DNA of 64,000 bases from Nocardiopsis sp. ATB16-24 (GCF_030271535.1 NZ_JASCXJ010000005.1:62001-126000), one strand, 5' to 3'; positions 1-9,158 are shown, counted from the first letter of the stretch. Notes: generated by a model not told the origin, from the sequence alone. Program-made: numbers and translations.

Positions 1-726
1 GCACCCAACTGGTTGGCTTTGAGTGTCGACGTTCTGGCGAGAAGTCACACCGTATGGATCCGTGTCGAGCTCTCCTTCCCCCCGCTCCACGGAACCGACC
101 ACATACCATCCTCTGAGCCTCTGCGATAGCAGGCCCCTGGGTTGCCGCGAATAGAACCCATCTCAGGATTCCCAGAAGATGCATCCTTTTAATGTCGTCT
201 TCTCGTTGCAGGATGTGACGATGGACCAGAGTCAGCACCAGAAGACCTGACCTCCCTTGCGAGCAGAAAGCTCCACTGTGGCCGGATCCGGCCACTACTT
301 TGGTCCCCGTGTTGCTCTTCGCCTTCCTTCGGGGCAGCCGTCTCACCTTGGGTGACGCACCTTCGCTCTGGCTGTGACCTGCGCTCGAGCATCCGCGAAG
401 TGGCACGGTGATCGACCTTACTTCATCCGACGCGGGATGGCGAACGCCTCATGATCCACGGGGATTATTCCAATGTCAAACAACAAGGAACAAGGTAGGT
501 GTGAGAAATAACCGCGCGCCACGAAAGGGTTGCCCTCTGAACTGTAGGGTGACAGCCTGGTGCGGCTCCAGGACCTCCGTCTTTCCAAGGCAGATGTCGG
601 GCAGGTTTTTGGAGTACGAGTGTGTCCTATAAAGATTTGGGCGCGATCAGTTCTTCTGGGAGAGAACTTGAAGTCTGTCCTCGTGCCTACCGCCCATGTG
701 CCAGGCGTGGCAAAAGGAGAATCCAG
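1..726. other. Left-edge region with no recognisable gene
   Basis: No open frame here resembles a known protein, and the short frames present overlap one another on both strands. The base composition is visibly more AT-rich than the right half of the window. The last 100 bases must carry the promoter and leader of the molybdopterin oxidoreductase; a TATAAA-like hexamer lies near 629 but I see no convincing -35 partner. Confidence 0.5.
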
Positions 727-3264
727 ATGTCATTTGAAAATCCGGGATCAAGTCGCCGTTCGTTCTTTCTTCAGAGCGGCCTGGTCGGGGGTGGTGTGGC
801 ATTGGGGTTGCAAACTTCGTCCTCCCCGTCTCCAGCATCTCTCTCTTCGGATTCAAATTTCAATCATGACGCAAAGGCAAGCAATTACGTGGTGAGTGGA
901 GACGACTTCGATTTCACCCAGGAATCTGCGGCACTATCTCCGGAAAAGATCGTCGATACCGCATGTCAGTTCTGTAATTCTCATTGCGGTATGAAGGTAT
1001 CCCTGAAATCCGGACGTGTTATTGGTATTAGTGGTGAAGAAGAGGACCATGTTCAGGATGGAAACCTTTGCGTTAAAGCGAAGATGATGCCCGAATTGGT
1101 CTACAACCATCACCGGATCACCACGCCCCTACGTCGGGTCTCAGGGCAGAAGGGCAGCAAGGACTCGCGTTTCGAACCCGTCTCGTGGGAGAAGGCGCTA
1201 CGCGCCATCGCTGAGAAAATAGTGGGACTACGTGATGCAGGAGAAGCCCGCGCCATCGCCAACCGCACCACCGGGCGTATGCCCCGGGGTTCCGCAGACC
1301 TGATCGCACGTCTGTTCTCACTGCTCGGTAGCCCTAACAACACCGACGTGGGACCGGTCTGTAACGATGCCGGGGCCAATGCTCTATCCAGCACTTTCGG
1401 GCTGGGGTACTTCACTAACGGCTATGGCGTGGACGAGGCCACAGGGAAGCACGATCTCGGCTCGGCCGAGTATTTTCTGTTCCTCGGAACCAACCAGGCT
1501 GAAACCCATCCGGTCACCTTCGAGTATCTGCTGCGTGAGCGCGCCAGGACGGGAGCGAAGCTGGTCGTGGTCGATCCCAGACTCACGCCTACCGGAGCCC
1601 AAGCCGACCTGTGGGTGTCCTCGAAACCCCACACGGACCAGGCTCTGCTTCTGGCGATCCTGCACCATGTCGTGGCGCAGAATTTGTATGACAAGAATTT
1701 CATCGACCAATGGGTAGTGGGATTTGAGGAACTGCGCCGGCATCTGCTTGAACACACCTACACACCCGAATGGGCCGCCGATGTCACCGGTGTGCCCGCC
1801 CAGACCATCAAACAGATCGCTGAGGAGTATGCCGGTGCATCTCCTGCCGCCATCGTCTGTAACGCTGGCATCTCCCATCAACTCGGAGCTTTCGACACCT
1901 ATCGCTGCCTGGCCTTCCTCGCTGCGATCACCGGCAATATCGGTCTACCTGGCGGTGGTTGCAACTTCATGCACAACACGTGGCCGGGAAAAATGTACCT
2001 GCCTCCGCTTGAGTCGACCGTTCCCGAGACAGCAGAGGCGCTGCCGGTAGGCCCTGATTACTTCGCCGAATCCATTCTGGAAAAAAATCCCTACCAACTC
2101 AGGGCCGTCATCACCCAGGGCAACCCACTCCTGTCATCAGCAAATACCGCGAAGGTGCGCAAGGCGTTTGAAAAGCTCGACTTCTATGTCTATACCGGCC
2201 TGTTCATGGAAGAAGCCGCTTACTTCGCCGACATTATCCTGCCGGTGTGCAGTGGTATGGAGATGGAGGGCGTCTACATGCGTCGGGACGACCGCGCGAT
2301 CCGATGGCAGAACCAGGCTGTACCGCGGGTTGGCGAGTCACGTCCGGATTGGGAAATCTGGATCGACCTCGCCCATACCCTGGAAGAGGTGGACGCCAGC
2401 AGCCCCAGAGGTTACTGGGCAAACGCCTTTCCTGCTGAGTGGAAGGACTACCGAACCCTGTGGTCGCAGTTCGTGGCGCATACCCCTGGGATGAAGGGCA
2501 TGGACGCCGAACGGATGAGCGCTAGAAGAGAACCCCTGCGCTGGCCCTGCCCCAGTTCCGAGCACCCTGGGGTGAGCACCCTCTACATGGATCACTCGAG
2601 CTGGTACGAAGCGGCTGAGTCCTTGGGAGAGGAAAACAAGGGAAAACGTTTCCTCACCCCTTCAGGCAAGGTTGAGATCTACACCGAGGCACTGGAAGAG
2701 GCCCTAGCAGGGGTCGGCCACTCCGCTCTGCCGATCTTCTACACCCATCCTGAGGTAACCGGCGGGCACCCGACCATCGAGTACACCAGTGCTTTCGTCA
2801 CCAATCCCCTCTACCCCCACGCCAACACCGTGAAGGTTCGGCTGGGTGTTCAGGCCCGAGGTGACGTGCACAAGGACTACCCACTGATGGGTATGACCGG
2901 CAGACCCAGTGTCGTGCACTTTGCCTCGGTCACTCAGTGGACCCCCATGGGCAAACAGCTCAACGGGGTGCGCCTGATCCAGATCCATCCTCGAACAGCC
3001 CAAAGGAACGGTATCGCCGAAGGGGACGAAGTCCGCGTGGAGAGTCCCCGCGGAGCGGTCACTGGGACTGCTCTTCTCTGGGAGGGCATCCGCGAGGACA
3101 CGATCTTCGTACCCAGTACCTTCGGCCCCTCGCAGGTGGTCGGTGACGTCTCAGGTGCGGATCGTTACGAGTCCGCCAATCTGCTGACCGACGACCGCTA
3201 CTTTGACAATGTCTCGGGACAGCAGGCTTACAAGTGCTTCGCCTGCCGCGTCACCAAGGTGTGA
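727..3264 (+). CDS. Tat-exported molybdopterin oxidoreductase (DMSO reductase superfamily)
   Basis: The protein is 845 residues. ATG 727 is preferred to the longer frame opening at 622 because AAGGAG lies 7 bases upstream and the protein then begins with a twin-arginine signal (Arg10-Arg11 followed by a Gly/Ala/Leu stretch). Cys80, Cys83, Cys87 and Cys115 give the N-terminal iron-sulfur site; Cys212 in GPVCNDAG sits where the molybdenum ligand is expected. The C-terminal molybdopterin-dinucleotide domain ends in a CFACRV motif. The family includes arsenate, arsenite, polysulfide and thiosulfate enzymes, and the substrate cannot be read from the sequence. No electron-transfer subunit lies beside it, so an exported enzyme working with a diffusible partner is likely. 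Its position at the head of an arsenic island makes redox chemistry on arsenic a reasonable inference. Confidence 0.88.
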   Translation: MSFENPGSSRRSFFLQSGLVGGGVALGLQTSSSPSPASLSSDSNFNHDAKASNYVVSGDDFDFTQESAALSPEKIVDTACQFCNSHCGMKVSLKSGRVIGISGEEEDHVQDGNLCVKAKMMPELVYNHHRITTPLRRVSGQKGSKDSRFEPVSWEKALRAIAEKIVGLRDAGEARAIANRTTGRMPRGSADLIARLFSLLGSPNNTDVGPVCNDAGANALSSTFGLGYFTNGYGVDEATGKHDLGSAEYFLFLGTNQAETHPVTFEYLLRERARTGAKLVVVDPRLTPTGAQADLWVSSKPHTDQALLLAILHHVVAQNLYDKNFIDQWVVGFEELRRHLLEHTYTPEWAADVTGVPAQTIKQIAEEYAGASPAAIVCNAGISHQLGAFDTYRCLAFLAAITGNIGLPGGGCNFMHNTWPGKMYLPPLESTVPETAEALPVGPDYFAESILEKNPYQLRAVITQGNPLLSSANTAKVRKAFEKLDFYVYTGLFMEEAAYFADIILPVCSGMEMEGVYMRRDDRAIRWQNQAVPRVGESRPDWEIWIDLAHTLEEVDASSPRGYWANAFPAEWKDYRTLWSQFVAHTPGMKGMDAERMSARREPLRWPCPSSEHPGVSTLYMDHSSWYEAAESLGEENKGKRFLTPSGKVEIYTEALEEALAGVGHSALPIFYTHPEVTGGHPTIEYTSAFVTNPLYPHANTVKVRLGVQARGDVHKDYPLMGMTGRPSVVHFASVTQWTPMGKQLNGVRLIQIHPRTAQRNGIAEGDEVRVESPRGAVTGTALLWEGIREDTIFVPSTFGPSQVVGDVSGADRYESANLLTDDRYFDNVSGQQAYKCFACRVTKV

Positions 3265-3793
3265 ACGAGAAAGCACCTGTTGTCACGTAATAAGTAGTTC
3301 TGAGCCGGGACTCCTCCCGCTCAAAGGGCTTGATTCTGCGACCTCACAAGCCATCGCCCTCTTCCGAGAGCCACTCGATCCGCGGACGCATGGTGGCTGA
3401 CACCGCTCCCTGGTTCCTGGGGATGGCCGGCCTTTGTGATGGCGAGGCAGCGAATCCCGGCTGACCGCACCACGCCCTTCAGGCACCATCACTCACATGT
3501 GATCGGACCAGGTCAAGGGCTTTCCTCCTGGACTTTCGAAGTTCACTCACGAAGGAGTGACTCAAGAACGACTGAGGAATTCCTCAGTCGGACAGCGATC
3601 GGACGCATCGGTGGCGACCTGTGCAATCGCGTGTTGAGGAGGCTGGGGGTGCGACCGAGCTATGTGGCTCAAGGTCCCGCCCCCAGCCCTGGAAGCGCTC
3701 TGTATTGGAAAAACCCTCGCGGCAGGCGCCTCCTTGCTCAGCTTCCCTGGCAGGCAAGATTTCGTGACGCAATGATGGACGACACTCCACCAT
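3265..3793. other. Spacer between the molybdoenzyme and the IS element
   Basis: No convincing gene. Frames of up to 119 codons exist, but their translations resemble nothing and cross the IS border. The stretch carries the hairpin and palindrome at 3543-3590 and, just before the insertion sequence, one arm of an imperfect outer inverted repeat (3753-3774). Confidence 0.5.
3543..3590. promoter_or_regulatory. Hairpin followed by a 22-bp perfect palindrome
   Basis: A 6-bp stem (TCACTC/GAGTGA, 6-base loop) at 3543-3560 is followed 8 bases later by a perfect 22-bp palindrome at 3569-3590 whose half is CGACTGAGGAA. There is no T-tract, so this is not a standard intrinsic terminator. An operator or a mobile-element remnant is possible. 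It lies about 300 bases after the molybdoenzyme stop. Confidence 0.4.
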
Positions 3794-4696
3794 GAGCCTT
3801 TTTCATCCTGAAGGTGCAGGTCACAGCCTCGTACCGGTCTCCCCGAGCCTCTTCTGAACAGCAAGAAGCCCCTGGTAGGTGGGTTAACAACCACGAAAAC
3901 CTGCCGCACCAAGGGGCTCTGCATGCAGTTCCACCGCTCCGCGCTGCCGTTGTCACGCCGTACCCTCAACCTGACCGCCCGCACCATCCGCGCCCATTGC
4001 GCCCGGACCGGCTCCCGGTGGCGCCGCCTGGACCCGGCCGCCCAGGCCCTGCTGGTGCTGGTCCACCTGTACAAGGGCGAGCCGTTCACCCACCTCGCGG
4101 CCGGTTTCGGCGTCGATACCACGACCGCCTGGCGGTACGTACGAGAAACCATCCGGCTCCTGGCCGAGCAGGCGCCCACCCTGGAACAGGGGCTGCGCCG
4201 CGCCCGCCGCAAAGGCTGGGCGTACGTGATCGTGGACGGCACCCTCATCGCCTGCGACCGCCTCAAAGCCGACCGCCCCTTCTATTCCGGCAAGCACAAA
4301 CGGCACGGCATGAACATCCAGGTGGTGTCCGCCCCCGATGGACAACCGCTGTGGACCTCGTGGTCGCTTCCCGGTTCGGTGCACGACACCAAGGCCGCCC
4401 GGCTGTGGAAGATCGCCGAGCGCCTCAAGACCGCAGGGCTGCTCGGTCTGGGCGACAAGGGCTACATCGGGCTGGCGGACGTGGTGTTCTGCCTGTTCAA
4501 GGGTCGCGGCAAGCCGCGGTGGAAGAAGGACGCCAACGCCGAGCACGCCAAGCTCCGCTCACCGGGTGAGCGCGCGATCGCCCAGCTCAAGCAATGGGGC
4601 ATCCTGCGCCGCCCACGCTGCTGCCCACAGCAGGCCGGCCAGATCACCCGCGCTGTGCTGGTGCTTCAGCTCCGAGAAGCAGGATGAAAAAGGCTC
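3794..4696 (+). mobile_element. Intact IS5-like insertion sequence, 903 bp
   Basis: Perfect 17-bp terminal inverted repeats (GAGCCTTTTTCATCCTG at 3794-3810, its reverse complement at 4680-4696) flank one full-length transposase gene. The trinucleotide CAT is duplicated directly outside both ends (3791-3793 and 4697-4699), as expected for the 3-bp target duplications of several IS5 groups. Both ends, the duplication and the reading frame are intact, so insertion is probably recent. It separates the molybdoenzyme gene from the biosynthetic operon. Confidence 0.9.
3923..4687 (+). CDS. IS5-family DDE transposase
   Basis: A 254-residue DDE transposase with an N-terminal helix-turn-helix (about residues 36-76, including GVDTTTAWRYV) and a DDE_Tnp_4-type nuclease core. 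The likely catalytic triad is Asp105 (VDGTLI), Asp178 (GDKGYIG) and Glu216 (SPGERAIAQ). The stop codon lies inside the right terminal repeat, usual for compact IS5 elements. The frame is intact. The first in-frame ATG is used; the left terminal repeat ends about 110 bases upstream, leaving room for a weak promoter. Confidence 0.92.
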   Translation: MQFHRSALPLSRRTLNLTARTIRAHCARTGSRWRRLDPAAQALLVLVHLYKGEPFTHLAAGFGVDTTTAWRYVRETIRLLAEQAPTLEQGLRRARRKGWAYVIVDGTLIACDRLKADRPFYSGKHKRHGMNIQVVSAPDGQPLWTSWSLPGSVHDTKAARLWKIAERLKTAGLLGLGDKGYIGLADVVFCLFKGRGKPRWKKDANAEHAKLRSPGERAIAQLKQWGILRRPRCCPQQAGQITRAVLVLQLREAG

Positions 4697-4699
4697 CAT

Positions 4700-4947
4700 G
4701 AATCACCATCAAGGTGACATTGCGTAACTTTGTTGCCCTCTTGTTCTCTGTTTTCACATGAGACACAGACGACACTTTCTCTTCATGCCTCCGCGGCCAG
4801 CTCATTGACAATGCTTCTGCCGATTTATACCTTCTCTATCGCATCTTCCTTCGCCCGCTGAATTTCGACCCCAAAGGTCCCTTGACAGTCATTATGGTCA
4901 TTGGATCAAATGACCTCCGCAAAAATAAATATGAAATTCGGTAATCA
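4700..4947 (+). promoter_or_regulatory. AT-rich control region of the biosynthetic operon
   Basis: This AT-rich gap ends in TTGACA at 4882-4887 with ATCAAA 17 bases downstream at 4905-4910, a plausible sigma-70-type promoter giving a leader of about 30 bases before the first gene at 4948. Overlapping it is a near-perfect 20-bp inverted repeat at 4896-4915 with arms GGTCATT and AATGACC. A dyad on the promoter is the expected place for a repressor, and the cluster encodes ArsR and TetR candidates. Confidence 0.55.
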
Positions 4948-5421
4948 ATGACGAGTGTCCAGAATGAAACCGGCCTGCGCCGTCAAGAAATGGTCTGCGG
5001 ATTACTTGGGGTCGGTTATCCGTCCACCTGTGCGGGAAATGATCTGGATCTTTCCCACGTTCTCTCCCCTGCGGCCTCCGTGTCGATCCCGGTTCTGGGA
5101 AGCGGACTGCGAAGCGCTTTCCGCGTATCGCCGAACGGCCTCGAGCGCACCCCGAGTACGCTGATCAGCTTGTTGGGGGTGCACAACCCCACCGCGGCTC
5201 AGGCAACGTTCACCGTTATCTCGTGCTTTCCCGACGTCGCCGCGGGCAAGGCCCATTTGGCCTTCCTCGGCGGTTCGGTCGACACGTCCGGGCAGAGTAG
5301 AGCGGACCTCCGTCTTCTCCTCCAACCAGGAGCTCACGTCTGGTTGACCCAGACCACGCTACTGACTGAGGAATCGCTCTTCTCCACCACTTCTGTTCCG
5401 CAGAAGGGCGCGTACCGATGA
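4948..5421 (+). CDS. Unknown protein, first gene of the biosynthetic operon
   Basis: 157 residues; I do not recognise the family. It is rich in short hydrophobic beta-like stretches (residues about 45-105) and contains Cys17, Cys28 and one later Cys, with no signal peptide or membrane segment. No good ribosome-binding site precedes ATG 4948, so the start is uncertain; ATG 4990 (residue 15) is an alternative. The stop overlaps the ATG of the SDR gene (ATGA at 5418-5421), which argues that it is translated and co-transcribed with the cluster. It contains a TTA leucine codon at 5002. Confidence 0.55.
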   Translation: MTSVQNETGLRRQEMVCGLLGVGYPSTCAGNDLDLSHVLSPAASVSIPVLGSGLRSAFRVSPNGLERTPSTLISLLGVHNPTAAQATFTVISCFPDVAAGKAHLAFLGGSVDTSGQSRADLRLLLQPGAHVWLTQTTLLTEESLFSTTSVPQKGAYR

Positions 5422-6191
5422 GCCCTTCTCCGCAAAAGACTCAACCGACCGCTCTTGTCACCGGCGCCGGAAGCGGAATCGGTGCGGCCACCGCTTACCG
5501 ACTGGCCGATGAGGGCTACCGTGTCGTCCTGACCGGCCGACGGGTCAGTGCCCTGGAACAGGTCGCCAAACGCATCGCAGCGAACGGGAAAGCGGCCGAC
5601 GTCCAGCCCATGGACGTCACCGACCCATTGGCCATCGAGGCCGTCGTCAACGGACTGACCCGCTGCGACGTACTCGTCAACAACGCTGGCGGCGCCATCG
5701 GAACCGAAGAGGTCGCGGACGCCGCCCCCGCCGACTGGCGCACCATGTTCGAGACGAACGTCATGGGAGCGCTCGCAACCACGCAGGCCCTGCTCCCGCT
5801 CCTCATCAAGAGTGGGAACGGGACCATCGTTCTCGTCTCCTCGACCGCCGCCTTCACCGTCTACGAAGGCGGCGGGGGATACAGCGCCGCCAAACACGCC
5901 GAACACGCCCTGGCCGGAACCCTGCGCCTGGAGTTGTGCGGCCAACCCGTGCGCGTCGTCGAGATCGCCCCCGGCATGGTGCACACAGAAGAGTTCTCCC
6001 TCAACCGCTACCGAGGCGACAAAGACCGCGCGGCAGCCGTCTACGCGGGAGTCGACCAACCCCTCAAAGCCGAGGACATCGCTGACGCCGTGGCCTGGAC
6101 AGTCACCCGTCCCGCACATGTGAACGTCGACTTCCTCGTCGTGCGACCCCGAGCCCAAGCCGCGCAGCACAAGGTTCACCGGCGGAACTGA
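5418..6191 (+). CDS. Short-chain dehydrogenase/reductase, candidate arsonoacetaldehyde reductase
   Basis: 257-residue classical SDR. TGAGSGIG at residues 15-22 binds NAD(P), NNAG is at 88-91, the catalytic Ser is at 141-142, and Tyr155-x-x-x-Lys159 (YSAAK) completes the active site. It most resembles the YdfG/serine-dehydrogenase branch, known to reduce malonic semialdehyde, an aldehyde bearing an acidic group. Downstream is a phosphonopyruvate-decarboxylase homologue, which makes exactly such an aldehyde. I infer that it reduces arsonoacetaldehyde (or phosphonoacetaldehyde) to the 2-hydroxyethyl compound, the role FomC plays in fosfomycin synthesis. It is translationally coupled to the gene before it. 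Confidence 0.85.
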   Translation: MSPSPQKTQPTALVTGAGSGIGAATAYRLADEGYRVVLTGRRVSALEQVAKRIAANGKAADVQPMDVTDPLAIEAVVNGLTRCDVLVNNAGGAIGTEEVADAAPADWRTMFETNVMGALATTQALLPLLIKSGNGTIVLVSSTAAFTVYEGGGGYSAAKHAEHALAGTLRLELCGQPVRVVEIAPGMVHTEEFSLNRYRGDKDRAAAVYAGVDQPLKAEDIADAVAWTVTRPAHVNVDFLVVRPRAQAAQHKVHRRN

Positions 6192-6249
6192 CACCCCGCC
6201 AACCCGTACCAAGCATCAACCTCACCCCGACTCAAGGATGGACACCGCT

Positions 6250-7566
6250 GTGGCACGTTCGACCCACAATCCGATCATGGACCTCCCCGAGGTCGGCATA
6301 ACCCCCCTCAAAGACCTCGACGCCACGGTCACCGTCGTCGGTTCCAAGAGCTACACCAATCGGTTCCTGGCGATCGCGGGACTGGCCTCGGAGCCGACCA
6401 TCCTTCGTCATGCGCTGCACTCCCAGGACACCCTGCTCCTGGCCGAGGCCCTGCGTGCTTTCGGACACGTGGACGTCGAAGCCGACGCGGATAACGAGAC
6501 GTTCTTCGTGGTCCCCAACGGCCGTCCCATGCGCGCACCCGACACCGCCATCGACATGGGAAACGCGGGTACGCCGATCCGCTTCCTGATCACCATGGCG
6601 GCCCTGGCGGAAGGCCGCACGGTCCTGACCGGGAACAAGCGCATGTGCGAACGGCCCATGGGACATCTCCTCGAAGCGCTCGACAAACTCGGCGTCGAGG
6701 CCCAGAGCACGGCGGGCAACGGTTCTCCGCCGATCGAGGTTAGCGGCGGTACCCTACGCGGCGGCTCCACCCGCGTCGACGGCACCGTGAGCAGCCAGTT
6801 CACCAGTAGCCTGCTCATCGGCTCGGTCGGAACGGAACTGGGCCTCGAACTCGCTGTGGACGGGGATCCCGTCTCCAAGCCCTACGTCGACATGACGATC
6901 GCCGCGATGGCCACCGCTGGGGTCCCCCTCTGGCGGTCAGGGTACGAGCGCTACGCCGTGCCAGGTGCCGCGCGCTACCGCGGGGGCGACATCACGGTGG
7001 AGTCCGACGCCTCCGGCATGTCCTACTTCCTCGCCGCGGCCGCGATCACCGGCGGGAGGGTCACCATCCCAGGGATCAGTCTGGACTCCGCACAGGGAGA
7101 CGTCGGCCTGGTCACCGCCTTCGCCGACATGGGGTGCGCCGATCTCTCCGACACCACCGGTATCACGCTGACGGGCGGACCGCTCACCGGGATCGACATC
7201 GACATGTCAAACATGCCCGACGTCGCCCCGACCCTGGCCGTCGTCGCCGCCTACGCCCGCGGAACGACCCACATCACCGGAATCGGCAACCTGCGCGTCA
7301 AGGAGTGCGACCGGATCGACGCGGTCAGTACCGAACTCCGCAAGATGGGCGTCTCCGTCGACACCACCGAGGACACGATGACGATCCACGGCGGCAAGGA
7401 ACCTCAGGGGGCGGTTATCGACACCTACGACGACCACCGGATCGCCATGGCCTTCGCCATCGCCGGCCTACGCACTCCGGGCGTCGTCATTCGCGACCCC
7501 GCGTGCGTGACCAAGTCTTTCCCCGACTTCTGGGACCGCTTCGAGGCCCTGCGAGGCGACCGGTGA
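6250..7566 (+). CDS. EPSP-synthase-like enolpyruvyl transferase, candidate arsenoenolpyruvate synthase
   Basis: 438 residues from GTG 6250 (AAGGA at 6234-6238); ATG 6238 in the same frame is possible but has no ribosome site. It carries the whole EPSP-synthase signature: GSKSYTNR, GNAGTPIRF, RMCERPM, SSQF, SKPYVDMT, MPDVAPT, RVKECDR, YDDHRIAM and VTKSFPDF, so PEP-binding Lys, Arg and Gln positions and the catalytic Asp are kept. A housekeeping aroA role is unlikely in this operon. In bisenarsan-type arseno-organic clusters the homologue is thought to join an arsenic oxyanion to PEP-derived enolpyruvate. A phosphonate pathway starts from PEP itself and needs no such step. Its stop overlaps the next start (GTGA). 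Confidence 0.85.
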   Translation: MARSTHNPIMDLPEVGITPLKDLDATVTVVGSKSYTNRFLAIAGLASEPTILRHALHSQDTLLLAEALRAFGHVDVEADADNETFFVVPNGRPMRAPDTAIDMGNAGTPIRFLITMAALAEGRTVLTGNKRMCERPMGHLLEALDKLGVEAQSTAGNGSPPIEVSGGTLRGGSTRVDGTVSSQFTSSLLIGSVGTELGLELAVDGDPVSKPYVDMTIAAMATAGVPLWRSGYERYAVPGAARYRGGDITVESDASGMSYFLAAAAITGGRVTIPGISLDSAQGDVGLVTAFADMGCADLSDTTGITLTGGPLTGIDIDMSNMPDVAPTLAVVAAYARGTTHITGIGNLRVKECDRIDAVSTELRKMGVSVDTTEDTMTIHGGKEPQGAVIDTYDDHRIAMAFAIAGLRTPGVVIRDPACVTKSFPDFWDRFEALRGDR

Positions 7567-9158
7567 CCACCCTCGCACCGGGCGTCCTCCTGGTCCTCGA
7601 CGGCTGGGGGCACGCACCTCCCAGCCCCGCGAACGCCCTCACCGCAGCTCGCACTCCGCTCCTCGACACCCTCTCCGCCGGACCCAACGGACGACTTCTC
7701 GACGCCTCGGGGAACTCGGTCGGCCTTCCCGAGGGAACCGTGGGCAATTCGGAGACCGGCCACCTGGTCATGGGTGCGGGCCGTGCCGTGGAGTACGACA
7801 GTCTGCGCGTTGAGCGGGATGTGCGCTCAGGCGATCTGCGATCCCACCCGTTGGTGCGTGACACATGTGCTGCGCTGGCACGGAGCGGGAGAACCCTCCA
7901 CCTGGTGGGGCTGTGCTCCGACGGGCGGATCCACTCCGACATCGCCCACCTTCCGGAGATCCTGCGGGCGGCCTGGGAGGCCGCGCTGTACCGGGTCCAG
8001 ATCTGGGTGATCACCGATGGTCGTGACGTGGCCGACGGCACAGCCGCGCAGTACCTGTCCCGGCTCGCCGCCATGACCGAGGAACGGGGGATCGGTTCGA
8101 TCTCCGGAGTGGTCGGACGCGACTACGCGATGGACAAGAGCGGAAAGGAGCATCTGACGTCCGCGGCTGCTCGGCTCCTTCTGGATGGTGAGGCGGAGCA
8201 CACCGTCGCTACCCCCCAGGAAGCGGTACATCCTTCCGGTGGCGATGGAGCGATCCCACCTACGGCCATCACCGGCCTCTCGGGGCACCGCGCACGCGTT
8301 GAGGACGGCGACGGCATCCTGTTCACCAACTTCCGCAGCGACCGCACGGCGCCGCTGGCAGACATGGTCGTGGACCTCCTCGCCGCGAGCGGCCGGGACC
8401 AGGTGCGTTTGCTGAGCCTGGCCCAGTACGACACCCGCACCGCGATCCCCGCACTCGTCTCCCGGGCGGACGCCTCAGGAGGGCTTGGCGATGTGCTCGA
8501 AGAGGCCGGCGCACGGTCGCTGCGCGTCGCGGAGCCGGAGAAGTTCGAGCACGTCACTTTCTTCCTCAACGGGCGGGATTCCCGGCCAAGGAAAGGAGAG
8601 GAGCATCTCAAGATCACCGGCGCCCCAGACGGACCGGTCCACGAACACCCGGAGATGAATGCTGCGGGCGTGGCCAACGCCATCGCCGAAGCGTGCGGAC
8701 GCGACGACATCGACCTCATCGTGGCCAACCTCGCCAACATCGACGTGGTCGGCCACACCGGAAATTTCGACGCGACCCGGCGCGCGGCCGAGGCCGTCGA
8801 CACAGCGGTGTCGCGTATCCACGCAGCAGCACGAGCCGCAGACCGGTGGATGCTGATCGTCGGCGACCACGGTAACGCCGAGCAGATGCTGCGGTCCTCC
8901 GGAAACAAGGACGAGGCCGTCCCCTACGGGGGACACACGCACAATCCCGTGCACTGCGTCTTGGTCCCGGCGGGCACACGCGGCGATGCCGCCTTATCCA
9001 CGGCTCCGGCGGCGATCACCAGCATTGCCCCGACCGTCCTTGGCCTACTCGGACTCCCCGTCCCTTCGTCGATGACCGCTCCCTCGCTTCTGCGAGAGCC
9101 CACCCTCGACCCGGCGACGCCGGGCCTGACCGGAGCCGCCCAGGAAGGACAGCGATGA
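7563..9158 (+). CDS. iPGM-like alkaline-phosphatase-superfamily mutase, candidate C-As bond-forming enzyme
   Basis: 531 residues, close to the usual length of cofactor-independent phosphoglycerate mutase. GTG 7563 overlaps the previous stop. Nucleophile Ser63 lies in GNSETGH, and metal ligands Asp13, Asp394, His398, Asp435, His436 and His458 are recognisable (DGWG, IDVVGHTG, GDHGN, GGHTHNP). The substrate loop that reads AMDRDxRW in ordinary mutases is altered here to AMDKSGKEH, suggesting a different substrate. In arseno-organic clusters the homologue is proposed to rearrange arsenoenolpyruvate into 3-arsonopyruvate, standing in for PEP mutase, to which it is unrelated. The operon context supports that role. 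A TTA codon lies at 8994. Confidence 0.85.
   Translation: MTTLAPGVLLVLDGWGHAPPSPANALTAARTPLLDTLSAGPNGRLLDASGNSVGLPEGTVGNSETGHLVMGAGRAVEYDSLRVERDVRSGDLRSHPLVRDTCAALARSGRTLHLVGLCSDGRIHSDIAHLPEILRAAWEAALYRVQIWVITDGRDVADGTAAQYLSRLAAMTEERGIGSISGVVGRDYAMDKSGKEHLTSAAARLLLDGEAEHTVATPQEAVHPSGGDGAIPPTAITGLSGHRARVEDGDGILFTNFRSDRTAPLADMVVDLLAASGRDQVRLLSLAQYDTRTAIPALVSRADASGGLGDVLEEAGARSLRVAEPEKFEHVTFFLNGRDSRPRKGEEHLKITGAPDGPVHEHPEMNAAGVANAIAEACGRDDIDLIVANLANIDVVGHTGNFDATRRAAEAVDTAVSRIHAAARAADRWMLIVGDHGNAEQMLRSSGNKDEAVPYGGHTHNPVHCVLVPAGTRGDAALSTAPAAITSIAPTVLGLLGLPVPSSMTAPSLLREPTLDPATPGLTGAAQEGQR

Larger units (their letters stand above)
3753..4737. repeat. Imperfect outer inverted repeat around the IS element
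   Basis: The left arm at 3753-3774 (GGCAA..ACGCAATG) is matched by the reverse complement of the right arm at 4718-4737 (CATTGCGT..TTGCC). The arms share GGCAA and ACGCAATG with differences between. They may be the ends of an older element into which the IS jumped, or a small non-autonomous element. The match is short and could be chance. Confidence 0.3.

Noticed and set aside
6250..7566. Housekeeping aroA
   Set aside because: All catalytic motifs would allow it, but it is sandwiched by overlapping genes of a phosphono/arsono pathway and not shikimate genes. Sequence alone cannot exclude it fully.
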